Positions 15,148-22,627 of a DNA stretch of 64,000 nt are shown here, piece after piece. Under the pieces are notes generated by a model. It had not been told where the DNA came from, did no database searches, and worked only from the letters and a program-made list of their open reading frames with translations. Position 1 is the stretch's first letter, and the number at the start of each line of letters is the position of its first letter. Origin of the DNA: an uncultured Kineothrix sp. (lineage in GTDB: Bacteria > Bacillota > Clostridia > Lachnospirales > Lachnospiraceae); contig CAJUSR010000010.1 of NCBI GenBank assembly GCA_910588855.1, forward strand, positions 1 through 64,000, written 5' to 3'. Both the position numbers and the translations under genes were made by a program.

Positions 15148-15641
15148 CACCCAGCCAGCCCTTTTCCTCCCCGTACCTCTTATTCTACTACAACTTTACT
15201 AAAATAGCACCCTCTCTTTTTATACCAAAAGGAAAACCAATTTTCATAACCAAAACTATAGACACCCCACTCTTTGAACCATATTCTATGCAAGTGGGGT
15301 TTTCTGTAGGCAGGTTCTTCCGTTGGCAGCATTTTCTATTAATGGTATTTTTTGTAGGCAGCGTTTTCTATGGGCGGTGTTTCCTGCCCGCATTGCACCC
15401 GGTTTTACAGCTATTGCTAAAAAGCTGCTGCTACTTATTCCGCCCAACTCATTTTGAATCCAAGAACATTCTACAAGAAAAACCATACACCTAAAATATC
15501 ACCAATAAAAACTACTTCCTCTGTAACACCTATAAAAACAGTTCCTCTTTTCATCTTTCCATGCTATAATATATATAATTTTGTATAAACCACATTCTAT
15601 TTAGCTGCACCGCAGCGTATGCTAATGAGGAGGAGAATAAT
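15148..15641 (+). other. Intergenic region: terminator hairpin, degenerate direct repeats, promoter
   Basis: CCCCACT (15265-15271) pairs with AGTGGGG (15293-15299) and is followed by TTTT, a plausible terminator for the SIMPL gene. Degenerate direct repeats built on GGCAG-GTTTTCTAT lie at 15300-15390. An extended -10, TGCTATAAT (15562-15570), is the likely promoter of the next gene. No coding region is supported. Confidence 0.5.
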
Positions 15642-16631
15642 ATGTACAAAAAAGTAAAACAATATGCACTTAACAAAGGCTTTAGCGTGGAGGAAAAAAA
15701 CGGGCTTATTTACGGTCGTATGAACGGATTCTTTTTTTCCATCCTTCAGGACCCCACAACTCCAGCCAAACACACAGTTCATCTTTGGGTAAAAGAAAGC
15801 CAAATGACAGCAATACCTGCTATCGCAGACTTTTTAAACCAATGCACCGCCAAACACCAATATCTCCAATCCGCATCCTACAGCGGCACAAAAGTAACAG
15901 CGGAATTTCAAGGTATCGGCTTCAAATGGTCGAAATTATACACCCCTTGCCTGGATGCTTTTTTACAGGAGTTTACCTTATACTGCCGCAACAACGGACT
16001 GGTATCCTGTTGTGAAGTATGTGGCGCCGAACCGGGATTAAACCTTTATCAAATAGGGGATACCGAGCATATGCTTTGTTCTTCCTGCTATTCCAATACG
16101 TCTGACTCTCTTCAACGCGAAGCCGCAGAGGCTTCCAAAAAAGGAAGCGGCAATATCGTAGGCGGAATCGTAGGCGCTTTGCTTGGTTCCGTGTTAGGTG
16201 TTGTTGTATGGGTACTCATTTACCAGCTCGGCTATATTTCCGGTATTGCAGGTTTAGTCATGGTTATCTGCGCCTTAAAAGGCTATGAATTGTTAGGTGG
16301 CCATATAAGCAAAGCCGGAGTTATTATTAGCTGCATTATTTCCATTATTATGGTAATCGTAGCCGAACAAGTATGTGTCGGCATTGAAATTTTTAATGCA
16401 TACAAAGATTATTATGAAATCAGTTTTTTCGATGCTTTCCGCAGCGTTCCTGAATTTTTGGAAGAACCCGAATTAAGGGCGGCAGTAATCGGCGATGTTG
16501 TAATCGGTTACCTCCTTATGGTGGTAGGTGCCTGGGGTACCATCCGTCAGGCTTACAAAAGCACATCCGGCACTACCAAAACCCGTATGGTAGCCTCCGT
16601 AACCAGCGCAGCAGCTAGGGAAGATAATTAA
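15642..16631 (+). CDS. Hypothetical membrane protein with zinc-ribbon-like Cys pairs
   Basis: A 329-residue protein I do not recognise. The N-terminal about 150 residues are soluble and contain two Cys pairs (CEVC near 125 and CSSC near 147), which could bind one zinc. A Ser/Gly-rich linker leads to a Gly-rich hydrophobic segment and about four membrane helices (roughly 170-215, 225-250 and 280-305). Strong ribosome binding site GAGGAGG and an extended -10 promoter upstream; a strong terminator follows. It is monocistronic. The function is unknown. Confidence 0.85.
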   Translation: MYKKVKQYALNKGFSVEEKNGLIYGRMNGFFFSILQDPTTPAKHTVHLWVKESQMTAIPAIADFLNQCTAKHQYLQSASYSGTKVTAEFQGIGFKWSKLYTPCLDAFLQEFTLYCRNNGLVSCCEVCGAEPGLNLYQIGDTEHMLCSSCYSNTSDSLQREAAEASKKGSGNIVGGIVGALLGSVLGVVVWVLIYQLGYISGIAGLVMVICALKGYELLGGHISKAGVIISCIISIIMVIVAEQVCVGIEIFNAYKDYYEISFFDAFRSVPEFLEEPELRAAVIGDVVIGYLLMVVGAWGTIRQAYKSTSGTTKTRMVASVTSAAAREDN

Positions 16632-16646
16632 TTTAGTGAAAAAAAC

Positions 16647-16687
16647 TCCTCCATTGCCCTAATAGAAACAATGGAGGAGATTTTTTA
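16647..16687 (+). terminator. Bidirectional-type terminator between convergent genes
   Basis: CTCCTCCATTG pairs with CAATGGAGGAG and is followed by ATTTTTT on the plus strand. It lies between the membrane protein and the convergent GH32 gene, overlapping the end of the latter. Confidence 0.85.
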
Positions 16688-18163
16688 CTTATTCACCGAA
16701 ATATTATAAAACTCTACTTTTGCATCCTGCGCTATAAACCCGATTTCGTACAGCGGCTCTGCGTAAATCCTATATGTAAATGCTATCTGTTCACCGATAA
16801 ACGCTTCCACCATATCATCATCAATAACAATTTTAACGTCTATCCCTTTATTATTCTCAATCGAAAAGGTCTTTTCACAAACCCTGATACCGTCCGGCCC
16901 CGGATTGGTAGCTTTCGGCACAGCCTGACAGGATTCCTCCCAAAAAGGGTCTACCCCCATCGGCAGATTCAGCAAAGATACCCTTTGCATCGCCACATCA
17001 AATTCCAATAGCAGACACCCACTGGCTTCTTTATCCGATTTCAACAATACTCCGAAATAATCGTAAACTTCTCTAGGCAGTATTTTTAATTTCAGCATAA
17101 ATTTATGCTCCGGCTGCTCCAAAAAGCCATAAGTGCATGTGCTGACGGAATCAAATTCCAACATACCCTTACCGTACTCCTTCGCTTTCCCAAGTACCGG
17201 TATATAATTCCAATCCACAGCCTTAGAGTACATTGCCTCGTATTCTTTCGGAAGCTTTACATCCAATTCCCCCTCCTTTGTGGCCGTCACTTCATGGGGG
17301 ATACAAAATGCGCCGCCCCAATACCATTCCCCGGTATCGCAAGCTTTTGCCCTATCGTGTGCCCAGCCGAAATAGAACCGCCTTCCCATATCGTCCGCCA
17401 TAGATTTTGCGGCATAAAACCTTCTTCCGCCAATACCGTCCTTTTTCGGCTTACGCCAAGGCCCAAACGGAGACTTGGAAACCCGGTAAATCGTATTCAC
17501 AAATTCCGAAAACCTGGAGTATGACAAATACCAGGTGTCACCTATTTTGTACATCTCCGGGCATTCCGGGCAATTGGTGTGCCCCGGGGAATAAATAGGC
17601 CCATAATACTGCCAATCCAATAAATCTTTAGATCGGTACAATACTACACAGCCTCTTCTTGTCACCGGCATATCCAACCGCCTTGCGGAAATCAATATCC
17701 AATAGCAGGCATCCTCTTCATTGTAAAATACATATGGGTCTCTCCAGTCCAGTTTTTCATAAAGCTCTATCATCGGCAAAATAACCGGATTTGCCGGGTC
17801 TTTTTCCCATGTTATCCCATCATCACTGGTGGCATGGCAAATCGTCTGCTGATATTCACACGTCAAAGAATACCCTGTATAAAAAGCATGGTATTTTCCT
17901 TCTCCATAGATAACGGAGCCCGTCCAAACACCCGATGCATCGGGGTCTGTTTCTTTTTCCCCCGGGTAAAGGGCAGTGGGCAGCTCTTCCCAATGCACTA
18001 AATCTTCCGATACGCTATGGCTCCATGTTGTCCGCAGCCTTGCAGGATATACTGTGGTACCAATTGCAGGCGTCAAAGAAAATATATGATATTTTCCTTC
18101 GTGGTAAAACGGAATCGCATCTCCGGTCGAGTCCGCAAAAGACATTTTTCTGAATATTTCCAT
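16685..18163 (-). CDS. Cytoplasmic GH32-like beta-fructosidase
   Basis: A 492-residue glycoside hydrolase of clan J, with an N-terminal five-bladed propeller and a C-terminal beta-sandwich. The WRDPYVFY stretch matches the RDP motif and CPECPEMYKIGDTWYLSYSR matches the EC acid/base motif of GH32. The usual WMNDPNG nucleophile motif is replaced by DSTGDAIPFYHEGKYHIF, so the nucleophile Asp assignment is uncertain and this is a divergent subgroup. There is no signal peptide, so it should act on imported fructosides. The start was placed at the ATG preceded by TGGAGA. It is the last gene of the LacI-regulated ABC transporter locus. Substrate not determinable by eye. Confidence 0.82.
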   Translation of the reverse strand: MEIFRKMSFADSTGDAIPFYHEGKYHIFSLTPAIGTTVYPARLRTTWSHSVSEDLVHWEELPTALYPGEKETDPDASGVWTGSVIYGEGKYHAFYTGYSLTCEYQQTICHATSDDGITWEKDPANPVILPMIELYEKLDWRDPYVFYNEEDACYWILISARRLDMPVTRRGCVVLYRSKDLLDWQYYGPIYSPGHTNCPECPEMYKIGDTWYLSYSRFSEFVNTIYRVSKSPFGPWRKPKKDGIGGRRFYAAKSMADDMGRRFYFGWAHDRAKACDTGEWYWGGAFCIPHEVTATKEGELDVKLPKEYEAMYSKAVDWNYIPVLGKAKEYGKGMLEFDSVSTCTYGFLEQPEHKFMLKLKILPREVYDYFGVLLKSDKEASGCLLLEFDVAMQRVSLLNLPMGVDPFWEESCQAVPKATNPGPDGIRVCEKTFSIENNKGIDVKIVIDDDMVEAFIGEQIAFTYRIYAEPLYEIGFIAQDAKVEFYNISVNK

Positions 18164-18192
18164 GATAATCTCCATTCCGGAGCGTTTACACG

Positions 18193-18215
18193 ACGACGCA
18201 AATCTCAAATTTGCG
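18193..18215. promoter_or_regulatory. Inverted repeat upstream of the GH32 gene
   Basis: GACGCAAAT and ATTTGCGTC flank a 5-bp spacer, 30 bp upstream of the GH32 start codon. It may be an operator or an mRNA hairpin between the permease gene and GH32. Confidence 0.4.
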
Positions 18216-18325
18216 TCTGCTATCAGGGCTTATTTGCGACGCTCCGGCACAAATAGCCATGTGATAAAACCAGCTATCGGGCTGATTTTTCACACTACTT
18301 CTCTTCATTTCCTTCTTTTCCGTTT

Positions 18326-19342
18326 TTAATTGTTATTTACAGCTTTCTTTTTCTTCAAATTCCTAATCTTCCCCTTCTGCACATCCAAAAGTACCGCGCA
18401 AGCGATAATCAAGCCTTTAATAATCAACTGCCAATATGAGCTTACACCGATAAGGTTCAAGCCATTGGAAATAATGCCGATGACCATCGCACCGAAAACA
18501 GTTCCGCTGATACGGCCTTTGCCGCCCGACATGGATGTTCCGCCCAAAACACAAGCTGCAATAGCATCCAGTTCATAACCATTCCCAACGGAAGGCTGCC
18601 CGGAATACATTCTGGAGCAAAGCACCAACCCGGCAAATGCAGATAAAAAACCGGAAAGGGTAAAAACAATAATTTCAATCCTCTTAATCGGCACCCCGGA
18701 GAGACTTGCCGACTCCCTGTTTCCGCCGATGGCATATACATAGGTTCCAAATTTTGTCTTATTTAGCAAAAAGCTGACTATGGCAATCAAAAAAACCATA
18801 TAAACAACAGGCAGTGGTATTACCTCAAATAAGTACCCTGTACCGATTTCCGCAAAAAAATCATCCGTAATACGTGTGGACTGTCCGCCGGAGTATACAT
18901 AAGCAATGCCGCTGGCAATATTCATCATCGCCATCGTAATAATAAAAGCCGGCACGCGGAAATGGGATACCACAAATCCACTAACAAAACCTGTCACAAC
19001 ACCGATTAATATCCCAAGCAGGATAGCTGCCGAAATGGGCAGTCCCTGATTTACGATAAACCCAACCGTCAAAGTGCCGCTCATCGCTACGATTGCACCT
19101 ACGGATAAATCAATATGGCCTAAAATGATGATAAGAGTCATCCCGAGTGCGATATATGTATTGATGGATATCTGCCGCAACACCGAAACAACATTTGCCG
19201 CAGTCAGAAATTTATTTGTAGCAAACGATATAATAATACACATAATCAGCAGCACGGCCACAATACCGATATTATAACGGAACATATTGATAACCGGATT
19301 ATCCAATATAATAGGTTTCTTTTTATTTTTAATCATTATCAT
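18326..19342 (-). CDS. Ribose/xylose-type ABC transporter permease
   Basis: A 338-residue RbsC-family permease (BPD_transp_2) with about nine membrane helices, including ALGMTLIIILGHIDLSVGAI and AIAACVLGGTSMSGGKGRIS, both conserved stretches of the family. It forms the membrane channel of a sugar importer. Its start overlaps the ATPase stop codon by 4 bp (ATGA). The order binding protein, ATPase, permease, GH32 enzyme defines one sugar-uptake operon. Substrate likely a fructose-containing sugar because of GH32, but this is inference. Confidence 0.92.
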   Translation of the reverse strand: MIMIKNKKKPIILDNPVINMFRYNIGIVAVLLIMCIIISFATNKFLTAANVVSVLRQISINTYIALGMTLIIILGHIDLSVGAIVAMSGTLTVGFIVNQGLPISAAILLGILIGVVTGFVSGFVVSHFRVPAFIITMAMMNIASGIAYVYSGGQSTRITDDFFAEIGTGYLFEVIPLPVVYMVFLIAIVSFLLNKTKFGTYVYAIGGNRESASLSGVPIKRIEIIVFTLSGFLSAFAGLVLCSRMYSGQPSVGNGYELDAIAACVLGGTSMSGGKGRISGTVFGAMVIGIISNGLNLIGVSSYWQLIIKGLIIACAVLLDVQKGKIRNLKKKKAVNNN

Positions 19343-20838
19343 TCAACCCCTCCTGCGGCATATTTCATTATTTCTTCCTGCGTCAATTCCTCTCTGGACA
19401 ATTTGCCTGCCAGCTTCCCGCCTCGGATAACACAAACGTTATCACACATATTAATGATTTCCGGAAGTTCGCTGGACACCATTACAATCGCAATTCCCTG
19501 CTTTGCCAATTCGTTAATTACCGAATAAATTTCAAACTTGGCATTCACGTCCACCCCTCTTGTAGGTTCATCCAAAATCAATACATCCGGCTTTGTCGCC
19601 AGCCATTTACCCAAAACAACTTTTTGCTGGTTGCCGCCCGAAAGGCTTCCTGCCTCAATCTCCGGCGATGCCGCCTTTAACCGGAGCATATCGGTATACT
19701 CCTGCACTACTTTTTTCCGTTTCTTTTCGTTGATTGCAATGCCATTCATATAGAATCGTAAAGAGGATAATGTCATATTAAACGAGACACTATTCCCCAA
19801 TACCAGCCCTTGTTTTTTCCTGTCCTCCGGCACAAGAGCGATACCCGCTTTAATTGCCTGCATAGGATTTTTAAAACGTACTTTTTTTCCATGAAGATAA
19901 ACAGTTCCTGACGTATAGCCTCTGGCGCCGAAAATACTTTCCATGATTTCACTTCTGCCAGCGCCTACCAATCCGGCAAACCCAAGGATTTCCCCTTTGT
20001 GAACCTGAAAACTAATCCCGTCAAACACGCCTTCCTGCGTCAGCTCCTCTACTTTAAGCGCCACTTCAGCCTTCTTCATATCACAGTAATCCCTTGTATA
20101 AAAACTTTCCAAATCCCTCCCGACCATCATTGCCACCAGTTCATTGGGATTCGTTTCACTCGTCTTTTTTGTTCCCACATACATGCCATCACGTATAACC
20201 GTTACCCTATCGGATATCCTGAATAGTTCCTCCATCCTATGGGATATGTAGATAATGCTTACCTGTTTCTTTTTCAGCTCCCCGATAATCTGGAACAACT
20301 GTTCCACTTCTTCGTTCGAGAGGGATGATGTAGGCTCATCCATCACAATAATATTCCCGTTAAAAGAAACTGCCTTTACGATTTCCACCATTTGCTGCTG
20401 GGCAATGGTCAAGTTTCCCACAAGAGTGTCCGCATCAATTTTTACCCCCAAAGACGCTATCATTTCCGCGGCTCTCCGGTTCATCTCCGCCTTATTTACG
20501 GTTTTATAACTTGTTTCAATTTCACGCCCTAAAAACAAATTCTGTGCAACCGTCAAATATGGAACCAGCACAATTTCCTGGTGTATGATTCCAATCCCAT
20601 TCTCCCTGGCAGCCGGAACACCATTGATTTTCACTTCTTTTCCGCGAACTTTTATCGTACCTTCATCCGGTTGGTAAATCCCGCCTAACACTTTAATCAG
20701 GGTCGATTTTCCGGCGCCGTTTTCCCCAAGCAAGGCATGTACTTCCCCCTGCTGCAAATTAAAATCTATCCCGCTCAAGGCATAAATCCCGGAAAAGCTC
20801 TTTTTAATCCCTATCATTTCCAGAACCGTCTGTTTCAT
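19339..20838 (-). CDS. Sugar ABC transporter ATP-binding protein, double ABC domain
   Basis: A 499-residue RbsA/MglA-type protein with two ABC cassettes. The first has Walker A GENGAGKST and signature region LTIAQQQMVEI, with Walker B IIVMDEPTSSLS. The second has the degenerate Walker A GLVGAGRSE, signature LSGGNQQKVVLGKWL and VLILDEPTRGVDV. The start was placed at the ATG preceded by AAGGAGG; the longer frame reads through the hairpin repeats and is not coding. It energises import with the adjacent permease. A terminator-like hairpin sits just upstream of its ribosome binding site. Confidence 0.95.
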   Translation of the reverse strand: MKQTVLEMIGIKKSFSGIYALSGIDFNLQQGEVHALLGENGAGKSTLIKVLGGIYQPDEGTIKVRGKEVKINGVPAARENGIGIIHQEIVLVPYLTVAQNLFLGREIETSYKTVNKAEMNRRAAEMIASLGVKIDADTLVGNLTIAQQQMVEIVKAVSFNGNIIVMDEPTSSLSNEEVEQLFQIIGELKKKQVSIIYISHRMEELFRISDRVTVIRDGMYVGTKKTSETNPNELVAMMVGRDLESFYTRDYCDMKKAEVALKVEELTQEGVFDGISFQVHKGEILGFAGLVGAGRSEIMESIFGARGYTSGTVYLHGKKVRFKNPMQAIKAGIALVPEDRKKQGLVLGNSVSFNMTLSSLRFYMNGIAINEKKRKKVVQEYTDMLRLKAASPEIEAGSLSGGNQQKVVLGKWLATKPDVLILDEPTRGVDVNAKFEIYSVINELAKQGIAIVMVSSELPEIINMCDNVCVIRGGKLAGKLSREELTQEEIMKYAAGGVE

Positions 20839-20851
20839 AAAAACCTCCTTA

Positions 20852-20879
20852 CAAAAAGAGTTGGCCCAGCGGCCAACTC
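20852..20879 (-). terminator. Attenuator-like hairpin in front of the ABC ATPase gene
   Basis: On the minus strand GAGTTGGCC-GCTG-GGCCAACTC is followed by TTTTTG, a textbook intrinsic terminator lying directly upstream of the AAGGAGG of the ATPase gene. Partial termination here would make more binding protein than ATPase and permease. Confidence 0.7.
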
Positions 20880-21033
20880 CCCAAGAATTGCTTCGCAATT
20901 CTTGTTGGCTTTCCACCATGCTGTGGCTCTTTTCCCTTTTCTTTTCGTAGAGTTGGCCCAGCGGCCAACTCCCCAAGAATTGCTTCGCAATTCTTGTTGA
21001 CTTTCCACCATGCTGTGGCTCTTTTTCCTTTTC
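20858..21033 (-). repeat. Tandem duplication (two units, 92-bp period) of a multi-hairpin intercistronic sequence
   Basis: Two units, starting at 20858 and 20950, are nearly identical over about 84 bp. Each holds GAGTTGGCC-CAGC-GGCCAACTC, then CAAGAATTG-CTTCG-CAATTCTTG, then CCAC-CATGCT-GTGG. Only the ATPase-proximal unit is followed by a T-run on the minus strand. They lie between the binding-protein gene and the ATPase gene. Confidence 0.85.
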
Positions 21034-21111
21034 TATAAAATTTTAAAAAATAGCTTCTGCACTTCATACCTTTCCGCGAACAGTGTGCATTTTTTTGGAT
21101 GGGCTTAAAAT

Positions 21112-21144
21112 ATTACACTGCCCCGAAAACAGCAGCAGTGTAAT
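21112..21144 (-). terminator. Hairpin after the sugar-binding protein gene
   Basis: ATTACACTGC pairs with GCAGTGTAAT across a 13-nt loop, followed on the minus strand by ATTTTAAG. It lies 20 bp after the binding-protein stop codon and could stabilise its message or cause partial termination. Confidence 0.6.
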
Positions 21145-21164
21145 ATAGTATCCGCTTATTCCGG

Positions 21165-22229
21165 TTACTGCCAATTGCTCAGTGTTTCTTTTGCTTCTTC
21201 TTCCAAAACTAAATGTGAATCCAGATATACTTTCTTTTCCGTAATATTGCTTTCCCCGTTCAATAATTTTATCGCTTCGTTAAAAGAATATTCTGCCATC
21301 TGAAGAGGAACCTGGGCTGCAACTGCTGTGAATTCCCCGTCCAGCAGAGCCTGCTTCCCTTCCGGTGAAGCATCGATACTGTATACACTGATTTCACCCG
21401 TCTTATTTTCCCCCTTAATGGCTGCCGCCGCACCTAATGCGGAAGGGTCATTGATACAGAAAAATGCATCCAGTTCAGGATTTGCAATAATAATATCTTC
21501 TGCCAACACGAGAGACTCGTCCAATGCTGCCTTGCCGTCCTGCTGCGCTACGATTTCAAATTTGCTGCTATTGTCGCCCAGCCCTGCCAAAAATCCATTT
21601 ACCCTGTCTACACAGCTTTCATTGGAGGGGAAATCCAACACGGCAATCTTTCCGCCGTCCGGGTAATCCTTTGCCATTTGCTCCCCAACCAATTCACCTG
21701 CCATATAAGCATTTGTGCCTACAAATAAAGTTGCAAAACTATCAATGTCTTCATCAATAACTGCTGTATCTACATTAAAAATAGGAATCCCTGCATCTTT
21801 AATTTCAGCAAGCCCTGCCGTTATACCGGCGGAATCTACCGGAATAATAAATACGGCATCGTACCCGCTGACCGCTACATCCGATAGCTGGCTTAACTGC
21901 GTATTCAAATCATAATCAGGATCCAGACAGGTATAAGAAATGCCGTTTGCATCACAAAGCTCTTTCAGCTTTCCATCAATCGAACTTTGGAACGTATTAT
22001 TTAAAGTATTTGTGCAGAAAGCAAAGGACAAATCCGAACTGTTTCCTTCAGGAGCGCCCGTTTCCCCGGAAGCATCTGCTTGTTCTGAAACATTTACTTC
22101 TTCCGTAACATTCCCGTCCTCTTTAGAACCCCCATTCCCTGTCTGGCTATTGTTGCCGCATCCGGACAAGACTCCTATCAGCATACAAAAGCATGCGCCA
22201 ACTGCTAATATTTTTTTCATTTTCCTCAT
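21165..22229 (-). CDS. Sugar ABC transporter substrate-binding lipoprotein (RbsB-like)
   Basis: A 354-residue lipoprotein: a signal sequence with lipobox LSGC (Cys near residue 24), an acidic Ser/Gly linker, then a type I periplasmic-binding fold (LSFAFCTNTLNNTFQSSIDG, GYDAVFIIPVDSAGIT, GELVGEQMAKDYPDGG, FFCINDPSALGAAAAIKG). It captures sugar outside the membrane for the adjacent ATPase and permease. The promoter and operators upstream indicate control by the divergently unlinked but neighbouring LacI-type regulator. The ligand cannot be read from the sequence. Confidence 0.93.
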   Translation of the reverse strand: MRKMKKILAVGACFCMLIGVLSGCGNNSQTGNGGSKEDGNVTEEVNVSEQADASGETGAPEGNSSDLSFAFCTNTLNNTFQSSIDGKLKELCDANGISYTCLDPDYDLNTQLSQLSDVAVSGYDAVFIIPVDSAGITAGLAEIKDAGIPIFNVDTAVIDEDIDSFATLFVGTNAYMAGELVGEQMAKDYPDGGKIAVLDFPSNESCVDRVNGFLAGLGDNSSKFEIVAQQDGKAALDESLVLAEDIIIANPELDAFFCINDPSALGAAAAIKGENKTGEISVYSIDASPEGKQALLDGEFTAVAAQVPLQMAEYSFNEAIKLLNGESNITEKKVYLDSHLVLEEEAKETLSNWQ

Positions 22230-22314
22230 AATGTTTTCCTCCGTTTTATGATTTCTTTTCCCACAAAGATACGCGCAATCTTTTCAGTGTTTTACAGGAT
22301 TTACAGCCATACTA

Positions 22315-22324
22315 TTTACGCAAA
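22315..22324. promoter_or_regulatory. LacI-type operator half-site pair O2 (TTTACGCAAA)
   Basis: A near-palindrome TTTACGCAAA located 30 bp downstream of the promoter-proximal operator, which is close to three helical turns. It probably allows cooperative binding of the LacI-fusion regulator. Confidence 0.6.
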
Positions 22325-22344
22325 TATTTTTTTATTCCCCTTTG

Positions 22345-22382
22345 TTTACGTAAATACTATTACAGCCATTCGATTATGTCAA
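22345..22382 (-). promoter_or_regulatory. Promoter of the sugar ABC operon with operator O1
   Basis: On the minus strand TTGACA (22382-22377) and TAGTAT (22359-22354) are separated by 17 bp. The palindrome TTTACGTAAA (22345-22354) begins at the last base of the -10 box and covers the expected start site. The position is ideal for repression by a LacI-family protein. Confidence 0.8.
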
Positions 22383-22469
22383 TATTTATTCCACTTACAA
22401 CTTTATATTCGTCACTATGCATAATTTCGTCTTTTCTTTTTTTGCTGATTCCTCATGTTTTTCATATTT

Positions 22470-22479
22470 TTTACGTAAA
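22470..22479. promoter_or_regulatory. Third TTTACGTAAA operator-like site
   Basis: A second perfect copy of TTTACGTAAA, 125 bp upstream of the promoter-proximal site. Such an auxiliary operator could support looping. Confidence 0.5.
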
Positions 22480-22483
22480 TTTA

Positions 22484-22530
22484 GAGGCCATGAAACCGGA
22501 AAAGATAAATCCTTCCAATTTCATGGCCTC
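22484..22530 (-). terminator. Hairpin between the LacI-fusion gene and the ABC operon
   Basis: GAGGCCATGAAA pairs with TTTCATGGCCTC over a 23-nt loop. There is no good T-run, so it may be a weak terminator or a message-end hairpin for the regulator gene. Confidence 0.45.
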
Positions 22531-22627
22531 TGCCCATCCTATTTCCCTATATGGGTTCAGGCACAAGATAGCTCTTTTGCCCTCCTGCCCTTATCTATTA
22601 TATTCCCTGTTGCCACCATATGGTTTC

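Noticed and set aside
20839..20976. N-terminal extension of the ABC ATPase
   Set aside because: It translates the hairpin repeat. The ATG at 20838 has a perfect AAGGAGG and matches the family start.
20858..21033. Possible CRISPR array
   Set aside because: Only two units, they are adjacent with no unique spacers, and no cas genes are near. No CRISPR array was seen anywhere in the window.
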